Below are positions 1 through 6,780 of a DNA stretch of 20,257 bases, piece after piece. This DNA is from a virus. Under the pieces are notes generated by a model. That model was given only the letters and a program-made list of their open reading frames with translations. It was not told the origin of the DNA and searched no databases. The stretch's first letter is position 1, and each line of letters begins with the position of its first letter. The DNA is taken from IMG/VR virus record IMGVR_UViG_3300030099_002365, positions 5,771 to 26,027 of that record; one strand, written 5' to 3'. The position numbers and the translations under genes are program-made.

Positions 1-1
1 T

Positions 2-139
2 TTAATCTATAACTCAACTGAAGCTAACAAAGCAGTTTGTGTTTTAGATTTTGGTGCAGATAAAACTGCAACTTCTGGAACTTTTACAATACAATTTCCA
101 AACTTTACATCGAGTGCCGCTATATTAAGAATCGCATAA
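2..139 (+). CDS. 3' end of an unidentified, probably structural gene (partial)
   Basis: Only the last 45 codons are in the window. They read without a stop from the left edge to TAA at 137-139. The visible part includes VCVLDFGADKTATSGTFTIQ and ends FTSSAAILRIA. It is rich in Thr, Ser and small residues with alternating hydrophobic positions, as in beta-rich tail or fibre proteins. The next gene starts 17 bases downstream behind its own Shine-Dalgarno site. Codon choice (AT-ending codons, AGA for Arg) matches the neighbouring virion genes. A structural role is inferred from composition and position; no specific family was recognised. Confidence 0.72.
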   Translation, partial: LIYNSTEANKAVCVLDFGADKTATSGTFTIQFPNFTSSAAILRIA

Positions 140-156
140 TTTAGGAGCCCGATGCT

Positions 157-1620
157 ATGGCAGAATTAACTTATACAGTTACCGTAGCGTCGGGAAGCCT
201 TTATGGTGGAGGCACTGGCAATGTCTTTTATTTAGATGGTGTTAGAAACTCTACAGGTCCTGGAACCGTAAGTTGGGTAAGAGGTGGTACTTTAAGATTT
301 AATCAAAGTGATGCCTCAAATAATTTTCACCCATTAATATTTTCTACTACAACCAGTCGAGATCAATATCTAACCTCTAATGTAACTTATTATTTAGATG
401 GAGCTGTTACTTATTCACAATACACCAATACCACTACATTCAATGCAGCTACAACTCGATATGTAGAAGTAACTCCCTCATCAGAAACAGATTTTTATTA
501 TTTATGTTATGTCCATGGAATTGGAATGGGCGGTATTTTTGATATTACACAAACTACATGGGGAGCAAATGCATGGAATATAAATTCTTGGGGTAACCAA
601 GATGAAGCCTTTGTTTTTCCATCAGGTGCTTCTGCTACATTGAGTGTAAACTCAGTTGCTGCTTTTCCTGAGCAAGGTTGGGGATCAGATACATGGGGTT
701 TTGAAAATTGGGGTGAATCCGCAATAGATGTTACTCTTACAGGATTAGATTTAACAGTTGGTTTTGGTGAAGAAAATACTTGGGGACAAAATACTTGGGG
801 TGATTCTTTTGTAAAATGGGGAGGAGCTTTTACTCCTATAGCAAGAATTGGACAACAAGTTGCAGAGACAGGAGAACAGTTAGCTTCAACCACAGGAACT
901 ATAAGTGTACAAACAGCTACAGAGATATTTCTAATAAATAACCCTTTAAATGCATTAAATGTCACTACAGGAACTGTAGCTGATCGGACTAGTGTTTTTC
1001 CTACAGGACAACAGTTATCTGCAAGTCTTGGCACAGCTATTGGGCAAAACGAACAAGGTTGGGGAAGAGATGCTTGGGGTGATGAAGTTTGGGGAGCAGA
1101 GGGTATTTGGGCATTTGTTGATGTTACTGCTGTAACAGCTACTACAAGTATAGGTAATGAAGACATAGATAATTCCGTAACTGTTGAGTTAAACGCATCA
1201 AGTAATCCAGGATGGGGAGCTGTTATTGGTTGGGGTGAACAATCTTGGGGTTCAGCAACAATTAACATGGGCATGTCAATGTCTCAAGGTACTGTCGATC
1301 CTGCACCAGATGTGGCTCTTACAGGAAATACGATTAATTCAACAACAGGTACAATATCAGTTACAGCTGATTCTAATTTAACACTTTCTGGACAACAAGT
1401 AAGTTTACTTTTAGGAAATGAAGGTTCTGAGGCAGTCACAATAGCTAGTCCTACAGGTATTCAATTAGGTCCTATTATAATAGGTGATTTCTTGGCTGGT
1501 ATAAGTGATATTGCATTGCCAACAGGAGTGACAAGTACGACATCAACAGGTATAATAGGATTAAATGCATGGGCTTTAGTAGACCCAGGAGTAGCACCAA
1601 CTTGGAAATTAGTAGCATAG
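157..1620 (+). CDS. WG-repeat virion protein with cupredoxin-like N-terminal domain
   Basis: A 487-residue protein starting at ATG 157, with AGGAG at 143-147 nine bases upstream. Residues 1-130 look like a small beta-barrel of the cupredoxin type. His58 lies in NNFHPL, followed by Cys117, His120 and Met124 in FYYLCYVHGIGMGG, which is the His...Cys-x2-His-x3-4-Met order of blue-copper ligands. Residues 135-366 carry 14 Trp-Gly dipeptides, mostly in WG-x3-WG-x3-WG groups (W175/W180/W185, W302/W307/W312), separated by Thr/Ser/Val-rich beta segments with repeated TTGTIS and TGQQ phrases. The C-terminus ends APTWKLVA. Similar WG-repeat proteins are, from memory, common in uncultured marine phages. 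No signal peptide is seen. The role is probably as a tail or baseplate-associated structural protein. Copper binding is only inferred from ligand spacing. The long open frame on the opposite strand (507-1274) is a by-product of repeat composition. Confidence 0.9.
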   Translation: MAELTYTVTVASGSLYGGGTGNVFYLDGVRNSTGPGTVSWVRGGTLRFNQSDASNNFHPLIFSTTTSRDQYLTSNVTYYLDGAVTYSQYTNTTTFNAATTRYVEVTPSSETDFYYLCYVHGIGMGGIFDITQTTWGANAWNINSWGNQDEAFVFPSGASATLSVNSVAAFPEQGWGSDTWGFENWGESAIDVTLTGLDLTVGFGEENTWGQNTWGDSFVKWGGAFTPIARIGQQVAETGEQLASTTGTISVQTATEIFLINNPLNALNVTTGTVADRTSVFPTGQQLSASLGTAIGQNEQGWGRDAWGDEVWGAEGIWAFVDVTAVTATTSIGNEDIDNSVTVELNASSNPGWGAVIGWGEQSWGSATINMGMSMSQGTVDPAPDVALTGNTINSTTGTISVTADSNLTLSGQQVSLLLGNEGSEAVTIASPTGIQLGPIIIGDFLAGISDIALPTGVTSTTSTGIIGLNAWALVDPGVAPTWKLVA

Positions 1621-1649
1621 TTGACAAGGAAGTGTAATAGAAATAAAAT
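1621..1649 (+). promoter_or_regulatory. Near-consensus sigma70 promoter before the fibre-like gene
   Basis: TTGACA at 1621-1626 is a perfect -35 box. After a 17-base spacer comes TAAAAT at 1644-1649, five of six matches to the -10 consensus. It begins on the first base after the stop codon of the WG-repeat gene. Initiation would fall near 1656, leaving a leader of about 20 bases that carries the AAAGGA ribosome site (1663-1667) of the gene at 1676. Box identity is seen directly; activity is inferred. Confidence 0.62.
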
Positions 1650-1675
1650 TAGGTATTTAATAAAGGATTAAAATT

Positions 1676-2746
1676 ATGGCATCAAGTTATTCTACAGATT
1701 TAAAATTAGAACTAATGGTAACAGGGGAAAACGCTGGTACATGGGGTGATAAAACAAATACAAATTTAAACTTAGTACAACAAGCAGTAGCAGGTTTCGA
1801 ATCTATTGATTGTGCATCATCTGATGTTACTTTAGCAATGACCAATGGAACGCTATCAAATGCAAGAAATGCTGTACTTAAATTAACAGGAACTTTAGCA
1901 GGAACAAGACAAGTTTTAGTTCCAAATGGAATTGAAAAAACTTACATAGTTCAAGACAGCACAACTAGATCTGGAAACACATTAACTTTTAAAACAGTAA
2001 GTGGTACAGGTGTAACTTTAGTTGCTGGAAAAACTCATGTAATCTATGTTGATGGCACTAACGCAGTTGATGTCTTTTTCTTAAAAGATGTTGTAGAAGA
2101 CACTACACCACAGCTTGGTGGAAATCTTGATACTAATTCTCACAACATTGACATTGATGATGCCCATGGAATTAGAGATGAGAACGGAAACGAACAAATT
2201 ATTTTTCAAACAACAGGTTCTGCAGTTAACCAAATTGATGTAACAAATGCAGCAACAGGAAATGCACCTAGCATTACTGCTACAGGTGGTGATACAAATG
2301 TTGATTTAAGTTTTGCAGGAAAAGGATTAGGAAGAGTATCTTTAGGTGCTGCAAAAATTCAACAAACTGCTGAAAAAGTTACAACTGAAGCAACGGCTGC
2401 TACAGGGACAATTAATTATGATGTTATTACACAAGCGGTATGGAATTTTACTACAAACGCTTCAGGTAACTGGACTCTAAACATTAGAGGAGATGGTTCA
2501 AATTCGCTAAACAATATTATGGACGTTGGTGAATCAATAACTATAGCACATATTGTTAAACAAGGCGGAACTGCATATTACAACAATGCTGTACAAATTG
2601 ATGGTTCATCAGTAACACCTGAATATCAAGGTGGATCTGCACCAACAGCTGGAAACACTAATTCTCTTGATGTTTATACATACACTGTTATAAAAACTGC
2701 TAATGCAACTTTTACAGTTTTAGCGGCTTTAACACAATACGCATAA
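1676..2746 (+). CDS. Tail fibre-like structural protein
   Basis: A 356-residue protein starting at ATG 1676, preceded by AAAGGA about eight bases upstream and by its own promoter candidate. The N-terminus (SSYSTDLKLELMVTGENAGT followed by WGDKTNTNLN, residues 3-32) is a phrase I associate with virion proteins of marine phages. Residues 143-162 (TTPQLGGNLDTNSHNID) resemble the linker found at the start of many phage fibre repeat regions. The rest is Thr/Asn/Gly/Ala-rich beta-structure, and the C-terminus is TFTVLAALTQYA. There are no transmembrane or enzymatic motifs. It lies between the WG-repeat protein and the glycine-rich adhesin, so a tail fibre or fibre-associated role is likely. The exact structural part cannot be assigned from sequence alone. 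Confidence 0.88.
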   Translation: MASSYSTDLKLELMVTGENAGTWGDKTNTNLNLVQQAVAGFESIDCASSDVTLAMTNGTLSNARNAVLKLTGTLAGTRQVLVPNGIEKTYIVQDSTTRSGNTLTFKTVSGTGVTLVAGKTHVIYVDGTNAVDVFFLKDVVEDTTPQLGGNLDTNSHNIDIDDAHGIRDENGNEQIIFQTTGSAVNQIDVTNAATGNAPSITATGGDTNVDLSFAGKGLGRVSLGAAKIQQTAEKVTTEATAATGTINYDVITQAVWNFTTNASGNWTLNIRGDGSNSLNNIMDVGESITIAHIVKQGGTAYYNNAVQIDGSSVTPEYQGGSAPTAGNTNSLDVYTYTVIKTANATFTVLAALTQYA

Positions 2747-2763
2747 TAGGAGGATTTTAAAAT

Positions 2764-3690
2764 ATGCCACTTATAGGAAGCTTCGGATCAGCTGCTGCTC
2801 AAGGTTTTGGCCAAAGAGTAGGAGGTAAAAATTTAATTCCTTTTGGTTATTTAATTATTGCTGGCGGAGGAACTGGTGGAGCTAACTACGGCGGTGGCGG
2901 TGGCGGCGGAGGAATGAGAGAATTCTCAATCCCCCAAGGTCAACAAGAAGTCGAAACAGGAACTTACACAATTACAGTTGGAGCAGGAGGCTCAGGATCT
3001 GCAGGCCCTCCAGGAGACGCTGCTGATGGAAATGATTCGTCAGTATTTACAGGTTCATCATTTGCAGTTGCTTCCACAGGAGGTGGAGGTGGCGGAGCAC
3101 AAGGTGGTCCATCTGATAAAACTCTCGGAAGACCAGGAGGAGCTGGAGGTGGCGGAGGCCCTGGAGCTTACACACCTAACCCTGGAGCTGGAGGATCAGG
3201 AAATGCTGGAGGCTACAGTCCCCCTGAAGGAGCAAATGGTGGTACAACACCTGCCAACCTAGATGCACCTTCTTACGGAGCTGGAGGTGGCGGAGGCGGA
3301 GGAAACTCTGGATCTTTAGGTAACTACGCTAACACAGGAGGTCCTGGAGGTCCTGGAACTTCAACTACATTTATTTCACCAAGTGCACAAACATTCTCAG
3401 GTGGAGGTGGTGGAGGATATGGAAATTCAGGCGGAGGATCGTCTGGAGGATCAGGCGGTGGAGCACCATCGGGATCCGCAGCTTCGGCAAATACCGGAGG
3501 AGGTGGCGGAGGCGGAGGCCCTGTCCAAGGAGTTACAAGACACAACGGTGGTTCTGGAAGAGTTCATTTAAGATGTCCTACTGATTTAGTACCACTTGTT
3601 ACAGTAAGTCCTGAGGGTTCAATAACAACTTCTCAAGATGGAAGTGCAATAATTACTTTTTTATCTACTGGTACTTTAACCATCGAATAA
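2764..3690 (+). CDS. Glycine-rich adhesin-like tail protein
   Basis: A 308-residue protein starting at ATG 2764 behind a strong AGGAGG at 2749-2754. Residues 1-35 are ordinary (MPLIGSFGSAAAQGFGQRVG, then FGYLIIAGGG). Residues 33-265 are dominated by glycine in runs of up to eight, interspersed with Ser, Pro, Ala and Asn. Residues 270-308 form a compact beta tail (PLVTVSPEGSITTS to TLTIE). Glycine-rich proteins of this layout occur in phage tail tips; the gp38 adhesin of Salmonella phage S16 folds its glycine-rich part as packed polyglycine II helices, which is a plausible model here. Residues 81-84 read GPPG, a collagen-like triplet context, and GGPGGPG occurs at 192-198. GGN codons make the gene locally GC-rich and create meaningless open frames in other phases. 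Receptor binding is inferred. Confidence 0.87.
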   Translation: MPLIGSFGSAAAQGFGQRVGGKNLIPFGYLIIAGGGTGGANYGGGGGGGGMREFSIPQGQQEVETGTYTITVGAGGSGSAGPPGDAADGNDSSVFTGSSFAVASTGGGGGGAQGGPSDKTLGRPGGAGGGGGPGAYTPNPGAGGSGNAGGYSPPEGANGGTTPANLDAPSYGAGGGGGGGNSGSLGNYANTGGPGGPGTSTTFISPSAQTFSGGGGGGYGNSGGGSSGGSGGGAPSGSAASANTGGGGGGGGPVQGVTRHNGGSGRVHLRCPTDLVPLVTVSPEGSITTSQDGSAIITFLSTGTLTIE

Positions 3691-3694
3691 TAAT

Positions 3695-3722
3695 TTGATT
3701 TTCCAAAGATTTATTATATAAC
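3695..3722 (+). promoter_or_regulatory. Weak promoter candidate before the oxygenase cassette
   Basis: TTGATT at 3695-3700, a 16-base spacer, and TATAAC at 3717-3722 lie in the only gap (3691-3733) before the oxygenase cassette. The start site would be about 3729, so the leader before ATG 3734 would be only a few bases, with no Shine-Dalgarno site. The region is very AT-rich, so chance matches are common. Confidence 0.35.
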
Positions 3723-3733
3723 CTTAAGTGGTT

Positions 3734-4276
3734 ATGAAAGACATTGTAGTCAAACCAAGTATATGCTTTGAGAAGAAAATACAAAAACATATATTTTATT
3801 ATGAATCTATCTTGAAAAATGTTAACACTAAACATTTTATAAAAGGTATTGATGCAGGAATTAATTTAGATAATAACATGAACTATAGAACAAATGTTCA
3901 TGGAAAGATGACTTCTTGGACATATTTTAATAAAAATGAACATTTAAATGATATTCTATCAAAATGTTTAGATGTGTTTGATTTAGATTTTAAATTACCA
4001 TCTTCTTTTTTAGCTGAATCTTGGGGGATAAAAATGAATAAAAATGCTTTTACAAAAGAGCATGATCACGCAGCCTGTTCTATGTCAGGTGTGCTTTACC
4101 TTAACACTTTAAAAAATTGTTTTTTAGAGTTTCCTGAATTAAACTATAAAACAGAAATAATAAAAAATAAAATTATTTTATTTAGTAGTTCCTTGCTACA
4201 CAAAACAAAAAGAATATCAAGCAATTACCCGAAATATGCAGTGGCTTTTAATTTTAAAAGAAAAAGGGATTGGTAA
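3734..4276 (+). CDS. 2OG-Fe(II) oxygenase-like protein 1 (HxH type)
   Basis: A 180-residue protein if started at ATG 3734; an in-frame GTG at 3728 would add two residues. Neither has a clear ribosome site. The C-terminal half fits the small 2-oxoglutarate/Fe(II) oxygenase fold: FLAESWGIKMNKNAFTKEHD, then a short strand SGVLYLN, then KIILFSSSLLHKTKR and KYAVAFNF. Candidate ligands are His110 and His112 (HDH) with distal His156. The position usually held by the 2-oxoglutarate-binding Arg is Lys167. The layout is that of the family I know as 2OG-FeII_Oxy_5, frequent in marine phages, but the match is divergent. The distal part, glycine-poor compared with its relatives, could mean altered activity. 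First gene of an eight-gene cassette; its stop overlaps the next start (TAATG). The substrate is unknown. Confidence 0.78.
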   Translation: MKDIVVKPSICFEKKIQKHIFYYESILKNVNTKHFIKGIDAGINLDNNMNYRTNVHGKMTSWTYFNKNEHLNDILSKCLDVFDLDFKLPSSFLAESWGIKMNKNAFTKEHDHAACSMSGVLYLNTLKNCFLEFPELNYKTEIIKNKIILFSSSLLHKTKRISSNYPKYAVAFNFKRKRDW

Positions 4277-4971
4277 TGACAAAAATAGGATGGGTACCAT
4301 TTAAAAAAAGTTATTCAGATCCATATCATTTATTAGATTTTTTAGATTTAGTAATAGAAGAACCAAAGAAATTATCTGGGTTTTATAAAAACACAAAATC
4401 TTCTTTCATTAAATGTCCTGCTAATGCTGCTTTCTTAAAAAATTTATTTGTAGTTAGATCACCATTTGATTTAGAAATAAAATATTTTAGAGATCAAAGA
4501 AGAATTTGGGTAAGTCAAAAACAACTTTTTGTTGAACATATGGTTTTGCCTAGATTTGGTGATTACACTCCAGCTGATAAAGCATTATGTAGTCTGTTAA
4601 TTTCTTATATGTTTTTTGCAGACAAACCAGTTTGGATAGAAATTTATCCTCCTTTTTTACATGGAGAAGTTAAAAACACTAGATTAATAAGTGGGACTTT
4701 TGATATTTATAATTGGCATAGACCTGTAGATTTTAGTTTTGAAATATTAGATGACACAAAACCTATAAAAATAAAAGAAGGTCAACCTTTGTATTATATT
4801 AAATTTATAAGTAATAAACTTAATGATGATTTTGAATTACAAAGATTAGAATGGAATGACGAATTAAATAAAGCACACAATAGGTGTAGACCACAAAGTT
4901 ATTTAGTTAATATGGCTTGGAGAATAATGAAATTAGGAAATAAACTTAGACCAAAAAAATTTATAAAATAA
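4276..4971 (+). CDS. Unrecognised protein inside the oxygenase cassette
   Basis: A 231-residue protein starting at ATG 4276, whose A is the last base of the preceding stop (TAATG). A TTG six bases upstream is less likely. It does not show the His-x-Asp/His ... His ... Arg pattern of its neighbours. Visible features are PVWIEIYPPFLH (residues 118-129), SGTFDIYNWHRPVDFSFEI (139-157) and IKEGQPLYYIKF (167-178), which suggest a beta-sandwich, followed by a basic helical C-terminus (QSYLVNMAWRIMKLGNKLRP). I recall similar PPFLH and GTFDIxxWxRP proteins of unknown function in cyanophages, without an assigned activity. There are no transmembrane segments. Embedded between oxygenases and translationally coupled on both sides, it may supply substrate binding or another step of the same modification. 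This is inference from position only. Confidence 0.85.
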   Translation: MTKIGWVPFKKSYSDPYHLLDFLDLVIEEPKKLSGFYKNTKSSFIKCPANAAFLKNLFVVRSPFDLEIKYFRDQRRIWVSQKQLFVEHMVLPRFGDYTPADKALCSLLISYMFFADKPVWIEIYPPFLHGEVKNTRLISGTFDIYNWHRPVDFSFEILDDTKPIKIKEGQPLYYIKFISNKLNDDFELQRLEWNDELNKAHNRCRPQSYLVNMAWRIMKLGNKLRPKKFIK

Positions 4972-5606
4972 TGCTAGATTACATAAAAGGAACTCATAAA
5001 AACGCTGGTATTGAATATAAAAATTATAAAGATATCTTAATTACACCATTATTTAATGAGTCTTTTTGTAAAGAACTTTGTAAGATTGGAGATAGATTTA
5101 AAAATAAATTTGATTATTGGCATCAAGGAAATGCAAAAAGAAGTAAAGATTCTACTTTATATTTTAACATATTAAAGTTTAGATATTTTGCAGGTCAAAA
5201 GTTTTTTGAAGATTTTACACTTCATTATGCACGCACTATTTTACCAATGATTAAAAAAGAATGGTTAGGAACTCAAATAGTAGGTTGGTTTGATCCATTT
5301 ATTGTAAGGTACGATGGAAACAAAAAGGAAGAACTTACAATGCATAATGATGTAAGTCATATTACAATGGTAGTAAAATTAAACGATACTTTTGAGGGAG
5401 GTATTTTAAAATTACCTAGACAAAATTTTAATAATAAAAAAATACCAGTAGGCCATGCATTAATATGGCCTAGTCAAGTTACACATCCTCATCTTGTAAC
5501 ACCTGTAACAAAAGGTGTTAAATACTCAATGACAAGTTGGACTTGGCCTGTATTTTGGAATCAAGATGGAATTATTTTTAATAATGATATACATGATAAA
5601 AAATGA
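4971..5606 (+). CDS. 2OG-Fe(II) oxygenase 2 (prolyl/lysyl hydroxylase-like)
   Basis: A 211-residue protein starting at ATG 4971 in a TAATG overlap with the preceding gene. The C-terminal catalytic core is clear: FIVRYDGN (residues 110-117), His125-Asn-Asp127 in MHNDVSH, then FEGGILKLP (141-149), the strand GHALIWPSQ and the distal histidine in THPHLVTPVTKGVKYSMTSW. Aligning H-x-V-x-P-V-x2-G-x-R of the family puts the distal ligand at His174 and the 2-oxoglutarate anchor at Lys184 instead of Arg; collagen prolyl 4-hydroxylases also use Lys. All three iron ligands are present, so it is probably active. Family members hydroxylate protein side chains such as proline or lysine using O2 and 2-oxoglutarate. 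The substrate here is unknown. The next gene overlaps it by four bases (ATGA). Confidence 0.87.
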   Translation: MLDYIKGTHKNAGIEYKNYKDILITPLFNESFCKELCKIGDRFKNKFDYWHQGNAKRSKDSTLYFNILKFRYFAGQKFFEDFTLHYARTILPMIKKEWLGTQIVGWFDPFIVRYDGNKKEELTMHNDVSHITMVVKLNDTFEGGILKLPRQNFNNKKIPVGHALIWPSQVTHPHLVTPVTKGVKYSMTSWTWPVFWNQDGIIFNNDIHDKK

Positions 5607-6211
5607 ATTTAAAAAATAAATATTATTATTGGCAAAAAGAACTGTCACCAAAAATTTGTGACGATATTATAAAACTAGGATTATCAAAAGATAAAAAAAA
5701 GGGAACTATATTTAACCCTAAAATAAAAGGTTACAGATTAAAAAAATTAAGAGATTCAAATGTAGTTTTTTTGGACGAGCATTGGTTGTTTAAATTAATT
5801 TTTCATTATGTAAAAACAGCTAACGAAATGGCAGGTTGGAATTTTGATATTGACTATACTGAAAATATGCAATTTACTATTTATAATAAAAATCAACACT
5901 ATGGTTGGCATTGTGACTCCAGTGAAATCCCTTATGATTGTCCACATGATATTAAAAAACATGGAAAGATAAGAAAACTTTCTGTTACAGTTTCCTTAAC
6001 AGATCCAAAAGAATTTAAAGGTGGCGATTTTGAATTTGATTTTAGAACTTATAACGATATTAAAAAAACAAAATTTTTTAAACCTAAAGAAATAAAACCC
6101 AAAGGAAGTATTTTAGTATTTCCTTCTCATACATGGCATAGAGTTTTACCTGTTACAACTGGTACAAGATACTCTTTAGTTGCTTGGGTTTGTGGTAAAC
6201 CTTTTAAATAA
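5603..6211 (+). CDS. 2OG-Fe(II) oxygenase 3 (PKHD/PiuC-like hydroxylase)
   Basis: A 202-residue protein starting at ATG 5603 (ATGA overlap with the preceding stop). It is the most canonical oxygenase of the cassette. After an N-terminal part beginning YYYWQKELSPKICDDIIK, the core reads FTIYNKNQHYGWHCD with His103 and Asp105, then RKLSVTVSLTD (residues 124-134), GGDFEF (140-145), GSILVFPSHTWHRVLPVTTG with His179, and TRYSLVAW with Arg189. The His-x-Asp ... His-x10-Arg pattern and the ending CGKPFK closely match the PKHD hydroxylase group that includes PiuC/YbiX (about 225 residues). All catalytic residues are intact, so activity with iron, O2 and 2-oxoglutarate is expected. No ribosome site precedes it; translation is probably coupled to the upstream gene. 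Substrate unknown. Confidence 0.92.
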   Translation: MNLKNKYYYWQKELSPKICDDIIKLGLSKDKKKGTIFNPKIKGYRLKKLRDSNVVFLDEHWLFKLIFHYVKTANEMAGWNFDIDYTENMQFTIYNKNQHYGWHCDSSEIPYDCPHDIKKHGKIRKLSVTVSLTDPKEFKGGDFEFDFRTYNDIKKTKFFKPKEIKPKGSILVFPSHTWHRVLPVTTGTRYSLVAWVCGKPFK

Positions 6212-6212
6212 T

Positions 6213-6779
6213 ATGAATTATTCTGTTTTTCCAACATTGATAACAGAAATAGAAAACTTCATTACAGATGATGAATTAAAAAAAATAAAGAATGTAATAA
6301 ATAAAAATAAAAACTTATTACAAAAACACGAAACTTTTGGTGACAATGCAAAATCTACACATCAAGATGACAGTCGTTTTTTAGATTCTATACCATTTAT
6401 TAAACCTAAAATATCAAATGTTGTTGCAGAATACACAGATGTTTGTGGTTTTCAAACTGATCACGAATTAACCAATTCATGGTTTAACATACAAAAGAAA
6501 GATAGTATTTTAGATAAGCACACACATCCAGGAGCAATTATTTCTGGAGCCTTATTTATAAGGGCTGATTCAAAAAGTAGTAAATTATTTTTTCATAATC
6601 CTAATCCGATGATTTATTTTACATCAATGAAAAAGCGCAATATGTATAATTATGAATGGATTTATTTTAATCCCAAACCAAAAACTTTAATATTGTTTCC
6701 AGCTTGGTTGCAGCATGGAGCAAATGGTACATTAAATAAAAGTAAAGATAGGACTGTAGTTTCTTTTAACTATTCATAA
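6213..6779 (+). CDS. 2OG-Fe(II) oxygenase-like protein 4 (2OG-FeII_Oxy_5 type)
   Basis: A 188-residue protein. ATG 6213, two bases after the preceding stop, is preferred to an upstream TTG (6180) because the protein then begins MNYSVFPTLITEIENFI, the usual start of this family. Core: SWFNIQKKDSILDKHTHPGA (residues 89-108) with His103 and His105, then SGALFI, KLFFHNPNP (124-132), a bridge rich in aromatic residues, and PKTLILFPAWLQHGANGT with His168, followed by DRTVVSFNY with Arg180. This is the standard layout of the 2OG-FeII_Oxy_5 group found in many marine phages and bacteria, where HxHP occupies the place of the usual HxD. Function of the family is largely unknown. It is the best-preserved HxH-type member here, and sits between two other oxygenase-like genes with a single-base gap downstream. 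Confidence 0.9.
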   Translation: MNYSVFPTLITEIENFITDDELKKIKNVINKNKNLLQKHETFGDNAKSTHQDDSRFLDSIPFIKPKISNVVAEYTDVCGFQTDHELTNSWFNIQKKDSILDKHTHPGAIISGALFIRADSKSSKLFFHNPNPMIYFTSMKKRNMYNYEWIYFNPKPKTLILFPAWLQHGANGTLNKSKDRTVVSFNYS

Positions 6780-6780
6780 T

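Noticed and set aside
507-1274. 255-codon open frame on the minus strand opposite the WG-repeat gene
   Set aside because: It is a mirror of TGG-GGN repeat codons; the protein is Pro/Cys/Ser-rich without a recognisable fold, has no ribosome site, and the plus-strand gene is clearly real.
2978-3571. Open frames in another plus phase and on the minus strand (proline runs) within the glycine-rich gene
   Set aside because: They arise because GGN repeats contain no stops in other phases (Glu/Val/Leu/Gln-rich or poly-Pro translations), and they lack starts with ribosome sites.
4276-4971. Calling the second cassette gene an oxygenase by association
   Set aside because: No His-x-Asp/His with distal His and Arg/Lys arrangement could be placed; left as unrecognised.
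6180-6212. Upstream TTG start for the fourth oxygenase-like gene
   Set aside because: It would overlap the PKHD-like gene by 32 bases and add a sequence (LGFVVNLLNN) not typical of the family; ATG 6213 gives the expected MNYSVFPT start.
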